64,000 nucleotides of DNA from Ectocarpus siliculosus (taxonomy: Eukaryota; Sar; Phaeophyceae; Ectocarpales; Ectocarpaceae). Position 1 is the first letter of the stretch. Each line of letters starts with the position of its first letter. The notes under the pieces were generated by a model. That model searched no databases. It saw only the letters and a program-made list of their open reading frames with translations, and was not told the DNA's origin. Shown piece after piece: positions 56,546 through 64,000 of the stretch. The translations under genes were made by a program, and so were the position numbers. The DNA lies in contig FN649735.1 in assembly GCA_000310025.1 (NCBI GenBank), positions 2,926,229-2,990,228 of the forward strand, written 5' to 3'.

Positions 56546-56864
56546 GGGCGGCCCATGGGCGGTTTAGCAAAACTGTCAGTAGTGTGGGAGATTGTTCTCT
56601 CTTGCCTTCAAGTGAGGTGCTTGAATATAAACTTTCAATTGTGAATGGCCTCCTTTCATGGAGGCTGTCAACCTCTCTAACTTTTGTCCCCATGTTGGCC
56701 TCATTTCCACAAGGGTACTCTAGTCTACGGTAGTGTCAATATAGCCTCCACCTTCGCGATCCAAACAAGTAATTGGAGACCGTAATCCCAAAGGGAAAGG
56801 GGCGAATACTGAAACGTAGATGCCCGTTTCACGGGATCTAGCCCAGTCTATCAGATGTTGGCTA

Positions 56865-57725
56865 TGACATTTTTGATCATGACCCACGGTCATGACCCGA
56901 TCATGACTCGGTTATGACTCCTGGTCATGACTCGGTCATGACCCTCACGCATGACCTACATAGTCATCGAGATGGAGTCATGATCTCGGTCATGATCTCG
57001 ATAATGGCCGGAGTCATGCCTCGTCCATGCTTTGGTCATGACTGGGTCATGCTTCGGTCATGACTTCCGTCAAGACTCGGCCATGGCCGTCATGACTACA
57101 TTAGTTCATCATCCCGTCGTGGCTGAGTCATGACTCGGCCATGACTCGATCATGATACAATTCTGGTGCTCTTTGGCAATGGCATGAATCCAGCTAAAAA
57201 CCCTAACGGTTACGCTAACCCTATCCCAAAGTCAAACGATAAGGTGCTAGATTGGCGCTCGCGGATAAATCCTACGTTGGTGTGCCGGCATGGCGCTACA
57301 GTAGGTTGGTGTTGATGAAACAACATCTAGGGGCGTGTGCCAGCATAGATGCTAGGTCGGCGTTGATGCATTAAACCTACGGAGACCATCGGGTCATGGT
57401 TGGGTCTCAATGGGTGATGATAATCATGTCCCGGTCATAGTGTACTCATCGTGACCCGGTGATGACACGATCACGACTCGGTAATGACCCAAACATGATC
57501 GGATCATGATCCAGCAGTCTGGCCGAAAATTCCCGCGAAAGCGAGGAACAACAACCTAATTCATGTCCCGGTCATGATCCGATCATTATCCGATCATGGT
57601 TGGGGCCACGGAACCGGGCCGTGGTCGAGATCGCAACCCATTCATGACCGGGTCATGACTCACTCCCGATCACCGGGTCATGATCCAGTCATGACCCGGT
57701 CATGATCGGATCATTCATGATTATG
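56865..57725. repeat. Dense TCATGA palindrome array
   Basis: Dozens of copies of the word GGTCATGACC or its variants (CGATCATGAC, CGGTCATGAC) are spread over about 860 bases, mostly 10-15 bases apart. The core TCATGA is its own reverse complement, so the array is symmetrical on both strands. No coding frame fits. Confidence 0.85.
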
Positions 57726-58193
57726 ATCACGGCTACGAGCTAGCCCAATATTGTCACGCATTGCACTGACGCCGCAAGATGTTTCACATCGGATTGGATT
57801 ATTTTGCGTGTTATCTTGGACTGCGTCTGCCAATAGAAGAAGAGTTGTTTCGGTCAGACCGGGTGTTTGATTCGCAAGCGCAGGTTGGCCGGTACGTTGG
57901 CCAAACTGTCTCTGTTCTTTTACCTGCAACTCAACCACTTTTGGTTACGTCCTTTTGCGCGCCTTGAGGTGCGCAAGCTCTCGGAGCAAGGCAGATTCTA
58001 CAACAGGTTAAACTGCCCAAAATTGTTGGGAAAAAAGGATGTCCCATCAACTCACCCAATACTGCATCAGTTCAGCGTGTGTTGCACTCATCCCTCGTGC
58101 CTACGAACCATCTCCCGCGGTGGCTTGCTGAAGCATCGAATACCTCGATTGTTTCCCGTCCGTGGTTTCAGCCCAGGACAGGAAATAGATTCG

Positions 58194-61100
58194 ATGGGGT
58201 TCAGCGACGATGAGTCCTCCGGCCTTGGCAGGGCCAGCGACGAAGTCCGCAGCAGCGGGAGCACAAGAGACGAAGAACCTACCTCCGACGCGGTGGAACG
58301 ATTGGCAAACCTTCAAGACTCGAAAGAAGAGGTGCCTGGTACGTTTCGAAATTGTTGACCCCGTGGAAAGAAGGTTAACAGGGGTACCGCTATCCCTGTG
58401 ACCCCCACGATTGATTTATCATGGAAGTTGGTTTAAGTTCTCATGAGCCCGAGTTACGTGCTGCTGCTGCTGCTGCTGCTGCTGCCGGCATCGAGAGGAT
58501 ATCTCTCAACAAGAAGTCAGTCCTCCTCCCGGCTCGCTAGCGGCTTGTTGCCTGGTGTTTGCACTTGCCATTTGACCTTTACGTTCACAATTCTGACGCC
58601 TCCTCTTCCACCGAGTAGTATGCCGGGCCGCTCTCTGGCGGTCCTTAGCTTGAAAAATTGCTCTACCATCACACTGTAGCGCGGAGCAACTAGATCACAT
58701 GTTTATATTTTTCCCGTAACATGCAAAAAAAAAAACGCTTCAAATCCATCTCTATCCACTCACAGCGTTAACGTTGTTATCTTTTTTCTCCAACGGCCGT
58801 TCGTTCTCAGCACCACCACCGAACACGCAAGATCTCGCAGCATCCAAACCAAAAAGTCGCCATCGAGACAACCCCGAGTGGTTGGCTTCTCTGGGGGAAA
58901 AGATCTCCGAGACACCTACTACCTCGAGCCCGCTCTGCACAGGTATGTTCCAAGTACCAGATTATAGCGATGATATTTGTTTTCATTTTGGCGCCTCCTC
59001 TTTCAAATGTGACGATGTTTGGCCGCTCTCCGGCGGCCATTCAGTCCCAATATTGCTGTCGCGGCGACGTTGGCTCGGAGTGGTGGGGTACTGATCGCAA
59101 ATTCTCCCGTTCGTGCAACGGCGATGCATTCTCAGCACCAGCGACCGCAGAAGATCTGGCGGCAGCTTCGAAAGACGGAGGGCGTCTTCGAGCCAACCCT
59201 GAGTGGCTGCCTTCTCTCAGCAACAACAAGGTCGTCGGGACCTCTGCCCAGGTCCCGCTCGATGCAGGTTAGTGTGACTCTCGGTTAGTATCGACAGCGC
59301 CGACTGGCAGACAACGAACGTCAGGCTTCCAAGTGTTTGTACCGTCCCATATTCCAATATTTTCCTGCTGTCAGTTGCGTTTCATGGTCCATGGATGCAT
59401 GTGCCGCGTCACCACGCAGGAGGAAGGCCACAAGAGACCTTTTTCTGCAGCTACCTTTTTTGTACAGGTTGCCCGAATTACTATAACGAGAAGGATTCCG
59501 TCGTCCTTTTCTCTTGTCGACCGTGCAGAATGTTGTTTCTTCAACGGGAATCGATCGCACAAGGCGGATAGTGCGAGAAAAAAGATCAGTTCGATTGACT
59601 TCACCAAGAGTCCAACGTACGTCCACAACGTCAGACGTTGCACAGGTTCTCTACTGGACCACTCAGCCGCAAGTATGTGCCATCACACCCAGATTGTATG
59701 AAGCATTGCAGTGAATAAGCATTCGGACACCGGTGGTGAAATTACAGCTTTCTGAATCATGCTCCTCGCCCAAAACTTACCATGGTCGGTCGTTCCCTTG
59801 TGGCCACTCAGTCGGAAAAGTTGCTGTCACTATGACTCTGGTATTGCGGTTTGTTGGTTTTCTTCTCCAACGATCGTACATTCTCAGCATCGCCAGGGAC
59901 AGCAGAAAACCTGGAGGCAGCTGCCAAAGACGGAGGACACCGTCGTGACATCCCGGAGTGGCTGGCTACTCTAAGTGACAAAAACATCGAGATTCCTACC
60001 TCGATCCCGCTCGATACAGGTGTGTACCATTCAGTGTCAGATAATGGTAGTGGACCAAAGCTTCGACGCCGACACGTTAGGTTGGCGTCGAACGTAAACT
60101 GTCAGCACCGCATGTCGAAAAGGATGACGTTATTTTCTCGTGCGAAGAAACTTGTTGCCGCCCCTTTTGTGTCGAGTTCGCGGGGTTTTGCAAAATGTTT
60201 GAACTCCCCCCGTGTACCCAATGTTGAGCTTCTAACAAGGTTCACTCCTGCTGCGAAGCACGTGCGCCACACCTCACCTTGCGGTGATGACGCTCTTTTT
60301 TTACGGCGTTGCCGCGTCCTCGGGATGAGGTTAATGGAGTTGCTTTGTTCAATAATCTGGAACTGCTGCAATTAATTGTATTCGTATCGTTTGCCGACGG
60401 GGGCGCTATTGGCTTGCGGCCTAACGCAACAGTGGTCGTTTTCCTCAAATGTTGTTGTCCGGTGCTATCTGCTGGCGGGGAATTCAGGAAAGCTTGAGGA
60501 CAGTTCGAAAGTCAGGGCCAGAAAGAAAATTCCAGACAACGGTACGTGCATTGAGGATGGTAAATTGTTGTCGATATTTTGAGCATATGTCCGCCCTCCA
60601 TTGATCTTTAGGCATTCTATGGCTTGACAAGACCGGTTATAGTTTTATCTTGGTTTCGGAACAAAGGCTCCGTGAGAACAGCTGATCAATCGTGTGATAA
60701 TATGAAAGTGGACATCAGTAGCTTGCTACGAAAGTCGACCACGTCGCCTCGATCCTCAAAACAATTATATCCACCTGGAACGAGATTGCTACTTCGCCCC
60801 CGTGCGCAGAGGCAAGATCCCCAACTTCTTCTCAATATCACGGGGGGTTATTCCGATAATTCAAAACGCCGTGCCTCAGTGACATGGGGGGACATCGGAT
60901 TTTTTCCCTGCGATCAACAAGAACGTTGGTCCAAAGTGAGAGGTCAACCTCCGCTAGATGCCCTTGTCCCCATGTTACGCAGTACGATCGCAAGTTGTTT
61001 CAAATTTCTGCCTCAACGCACAGGGGGTTGGTCCACCCTTAGTTCATGGTCGCTTAGTAGCTCGTCAACTCGTGTTCGACAGTTCTACATAGTTTCTGTT

Positions 61101-64000
61101 CGAACGTTGTTCGTGGAAATGTGCCAGGTGCAGCTTCAGCAGGATGCTTGGTTCGGTGAACTCCAATAGATAATCGTTAGCAACGACGTTGCAACAATTG
61201 TCCTGAACGGACCACACGACCTAGGCAAAGTGCGCATTTCGGTTTCGCTCAGCGACTCCATCAAGCTTGCGTCCGCCTTTGTTCGAGGGCAGCAAGGTTA
61301 GGGTCGACTTGGACGATGGATTAGGTAGATGATGAGGCGTTCCCCGAGTCGACACTGTTATTCCTGATGCTATGCATATGAACTGCTGCGCTCTTGACAT
61401 AATTTGGTCTTTGAAGACCGTCTACGAGCTGTTATCCAGGAGGGCGACAGAGAAGGGCTAGTTAATTTTTTGCGGCAGGTGAACGCGGAAGTGCGGCAGA
61501 AGCTGACGAAGACGTACGGTGGTACTGCCGACGAACATGAGGCCGACGAGGACGGTTTGTTCCGCAATACCTCTCCCCTCCTCCACGCGGCGATACGCGG
61601 ACAAGAGGAAGTATTTTCTCTATTGGCCGGTGCTATGGAGGTGATTACATTCGGGGAGAACATAGATGATGGCGTGTTTCCCATCAGCTTGTTCAGGTTT
61701 CCAGTACCGACTCCTTATGCCTCATTCTAGGAGTGCAAACACCTCCAACCGGCTGCGCCTTGCCGCGTTGACGGAATGGTGTGGGTAGTCGGCAGATACC
61801 TAGTAGTGGTCATAGCTCACAAACCATGCCAGTACAAAGAGTCGCCCGTAGATGTAGGGTGGAATCCTCCATCCTCGACGTTGAATCTGCACTTTCTTAC
61901 TGTTGTAGACGAGCGGGACTCTGGGCGCCGAAATGGTGAAAAGGGACGAGCACGGACGCACGGTGCCGCAGCTCGCGGCCCTCAGTGGGAATCAAGCAAC
62001 TTTCAGCCACGTGCGAAAATTGGTTCAGCGTCTCAGCACAAACGAGGTAGGCAGCGTGTCAATATTCCACTGCATCTTTCGCTGCGTAGGGGTGGAAAAT
62101 GAAACGCATGTGATGGTAGGGATCGATCTAGACAACAACTTTTTTCGAATTTCGTTTGGGAATATGTTTCGGAATTATTTTCGAAGAGAAGGTCGAGGTT
62201 TGGAAGCTGATCCTTCGACATCAATACTTCCTACTCGAAATCTCATCACTATTGCGAGAAAGGTCTAAACCAGTTTCAAACTTGTTTCTATCTGCAGTCA
62301 CCCTATGCATATATTCCTCAAGAATCACGATATTTCAAAGAGTAGATACGCATTTGAATCAACTGCACAGCGAGAATACTAATTTTGCGTCACTCCAAGC
62401 GTGCGCAAACTCTTCGAACTTTCTCCTCATAATTCCATGGTATTTTGTTCCCTACCAGATTCGTCAAATGCTAACGTCAACGGACAACAGTGGAAGCACT
62501 GTCCTCATGGCCGCTTTCAACAGCCGAAACACGGAAACGTTTCGAAGTGCTCTCGAGTTTACGATGGAGCAGCTCGACAGCCCGCAGGTATTTTCGCGGC
62601 GTATTGAACCGACTGCAACTCGCAGTGCAGGCGTGACAGATTGGATACTCGGCGAAGGCTCTCTGCAAACGTTCCTCTCGCGCCGGGCATCTTGAAGCAG
62701 TTCTGTTAGGCAGAAGCCTCGGCACGCCCCACTGCTTTATATGAGGTCGACACGAAGAAAACAACCCAGACGACATGCTGTCGAACAAGCAATGACCGCT
62801 ATGTGGTCTCGGTCTTGCCCCACCTGTTATCCACACGGGGAACACTCCATCATTTCAGTCTATTCCCGCATTGGCAGAACCACTTGCAAATAATTCATGG
62901 AAAACGTCCTAGGTTTTCCTATGGGTGCAGAGGTCAGGTGTTGGTTGTTGACATCAAAACACAACGTCGTGGCTGATGGCATAAAGCAGAACGATCATGT
63001 GCGGACGTTTGGAATGGCCTAATCAAAGCCCAAATATCAATTTTCGATATTCAACCTTCGCAGAAAGACAAAATTGAGATTCGCGAAAGCAAATGCCCGT
63101 GGCTGACATGTACGCAAATGAAGGTAGTCCGGCGTCTGAGTCTGACCTGCCTGACAAAGTAAAATGGTTGGAAAAATGTAGGTGACATCCTTTTGTATTG
63201 GTTTACGTTTGTCGACGTCCGACGTTATTGTTCCAGGTGCGGAAGCTTATCGAGATGACCGACAACGCCAACCAAACCCTGTTATCGATGGCGATCAACA
63301 CCAAGGACGCAGGGCGGTTTGAGTTCGCCCTGAACGAATGTCGACGGGCTGTTGGCTACACGAAGGTGATCCCAAGGAACCCCGAATTGAGCTTTTCTGC
63401 ACTCCGGTGTATTTCACTTCGGACGCAGTCCCTCGATGTGTGGGGCTCGATGGGATGGCATGTATGTCTCCAACGGTACGCGAATACTTTATTTCGTACA
63501 CGGGAAGGACAAAATGCAAACGGACCTTGTGACCGGATTCATTGACCCGGATTCACACCGCTGCACAGTGAGACCCAATTTTCGACTCCGTCATGTCGGG
63601 ATCTTGGGCACGTACTTACATTTTCGTCCACCCTTCCAGCTGGATGGGTTCACAGATAGCAAGGCGCCACCACGGAAGAAGCAAGACACCCCCCTCGAGT
63701 TCCGTTATAATCTTCTGTCGGAGGCGGTGTGGAGAAGCGAAAGCCTGAGAGTGTTCGAGGCCGTCTTGAAAGCTGCGGTGGAGGGTCAGAACATCTTCCA
63801 GGTCACGTAACTTATCTTCGAGGCGAAATCCCCAACTGTTACGGTATCACCGTCACGTGTGTTCATTTTTTTCCGTGCCCCGTCAGCGTGTGGTGACAAC
63901 GGAAACAGTCTTCTTGGGGGATATGTAGTTCGCTTTTTCTTGCTCGGGAACCGTGCCCTCCTTGCCCTGCTGCATGTGTGTTGCTCGTTCTACCCAATGT
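58194..64000 (+). CDS. Repeat-exon protein: three 44-residue repeats followed by ankyrin-like repeats, 3' end off the window
   Basis: Proposed exons: 58194-58338, 58811-58942, 59136-59267, 59888-60019, 60488-60541, 61417-61640, 61909-62046, 62459-62587, 63237-63365, 63640-63801, then beyond the edge. Phases run 1,1,1,1,1,0,0,0,0,0 and the frame stays open. The first exon is acidic and starts MGFSDDESSGLGRASDEV. Exons 2-4 encode three copies of a 44-residue repeat with LAA..K.....R.NPEWL..L. Later exons carry ankyrin-like blocks (DEHGRTVPQLAALSGN, DNSGSTVLMAAFNSRN, DNANQTLLSMAINTKD) and helices such as RLRAVIQEGDREGLVNFL. An extra small exon at 61253-61296 is possible but breaks phase. The start ATG is the first in an otherwise open frame, so an upstream exon cannot be excluded. 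Ankyrin repeats bind proteins; the role is unknown. Confidence 0.72.
58461..58484 (+). repeat. (CTG)8 microsatellite
   Basis: Eight perfect CTG units lie in intron 1 of the repeat-exon gene, 120 bases after its donor. Confidence 0.9.
58811..58942 (+). CDS. 44-residue repeat exon, copy 1
   Basis: A 132-base exon entered and left in phase 1. The acceptor is TTCGTTCTCAG and the donor G/GTATGT. It encodes (G)APPPNTQDLAASK ... RDNPEWLASLGEKIS ... PLCT. It is the most diverged of the three copies in its middle (KPKSRH). Confidence 0.78.
59136..59267 (+). CDS. 44-residue repeat exon, copy 2
   Basis: Again exactly 132 bases, phase 1-1, acceptor GCATTCTCAG, donor G/GTTAGT. It encodes APATAEDLAAASKDGGRL, then NPEWLPSLSNN and a tail ending VPLDA. 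The intron before it shares the block CGCCTCCTCTT...GGCCGCTCTC.GGCGG with the intron before copy 1, so the duplication included intron sequence. Confidence 0.8.
59888..60019 (+). CDS. 44-residue repeat exon, copy 3
   Basis: Also 132 bases and phase 1-1, acceptor ACATTCTCAG, donor G/GTGTGT. It encodes ASPGTAENLEAAAKDGGH, then IPEWLATLSDKN and a tail ending IPLDT. It is closest to copy 2 (shared KDGG and the PLD tail). Confidence 0.8.

Larger units (their letters stand above)
53422..58193. other. Repeat-rich intergenic region, no supported gene
   Basis: Between the gyrA stop and the repeat-exon gene I see no frame with family resemblance or splice-supported structure. The first 2.7 kb (to about 56190) is ordinary AT/GC-balanced sequence that should include the gyrA 3' UTR. 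The last 2 kb holds the CATGGG, telomere-like and TCATGA arrays listed separately. Small frames of 60-160 codons occur on both strands and look random. Confidence 0.5.

Noticed and set aside
60624-61169. 181-codon plus-strand frame in the repeat-exon gene
   Set aside because: It cannot be joined in phase to the exons on either side and shows no repeat or domain pattern; treated as intron.
61253-61296. Possible 44-base exon with good CAG acceptor and AAG/GTTAGG donor
   Set aside because: Entered in phase 1 it leaves in phase 0, but the next exon (61417) needs phase 1; joining 60541 directly to 61417 keeps the frame, so this was left out of the model.

Overview
The window looks like nuclear DNA of an intron-rich photosynthetic eukaryote, most probably a stramenopile and plausibly a brown alga such as Ectocarpus; this is inference, not a database match. 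The evidence is that every recognisable protein is split into many short exons joined by GT-AG introns of a few hundred bases to about 3 kb, that coding exons are GC-rich, that a cyanobacterial-type DNA gyrase A gene sits in the nucleus with an N-terminal leader, and that the sequence has an assembly gap flanked by poor-quality bases. Exon models below were built by eye from reading frame, splice-site dinucleotides and phase compatibility; each named model keeps one open frame across all its junctions.

Layout. (1) Positions 14300 down to beyond position 1, minus strand: a giant gene of at least 16 exons (over 3,300 codons) with about ten IQ motifs, a B-box-like zinc-binding segment and several C2-like regions, running off the left edge. 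(2) 14962-18578, plus strand: a divergently placed gene with a long Gly/Ser/Pro-rich last exon and a doubtful RGS-like stretch. (3) 18579-21608: about 3 kb with no gene I can support. (4) 30981-21609, minus strand: a complete nine-exon gene for CTP:phosphocholine cytidylyltransferase (365 codons), whose introns hold an array of foldback repeats, a short terminal-inverted-repeat element and the assembly gap. (5) 31101-53421, plus strand: a complete 24-exon gene for organelle-type DNA gyrase subunit A (about 1,105 codons), starting about 120 bp from the cytidylyltransferase start on the opposite strand. Two of its introns carry terminal-inverted-repeat elements. (6) 53422-58193: repeat-rich intergenic DNA with CATGGG, TCATGA and telomere-like arrays. 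(7) 58194 to the right edge, plus strand: a gene built of three tandem 132-base symmetrical (phase 1-1) exons that each encode one 44-residue repeat, followed by ankyrin-like repeat exons, continuing past the window.

The genes do not form a pathway. The cytidylyltransferase makes CDP-choline for phosphatidylcholine synthesis, gyrase A supercoils organelle DNA, and the IQ/C2 giant is probably a calmodulin- and membrane- or Ca2+-linked scaffold. The shared organisation is two head-to-head gene pairs (14300/14962 and 30981/31101). The most novel item is the repeat-exon gene at the right end; its one-exon-per-repeat design recalls the exon-shuffling receptor families described in brown algae, though its 44-residue repeat is neither a canonical LRR nor a canonical TPR.
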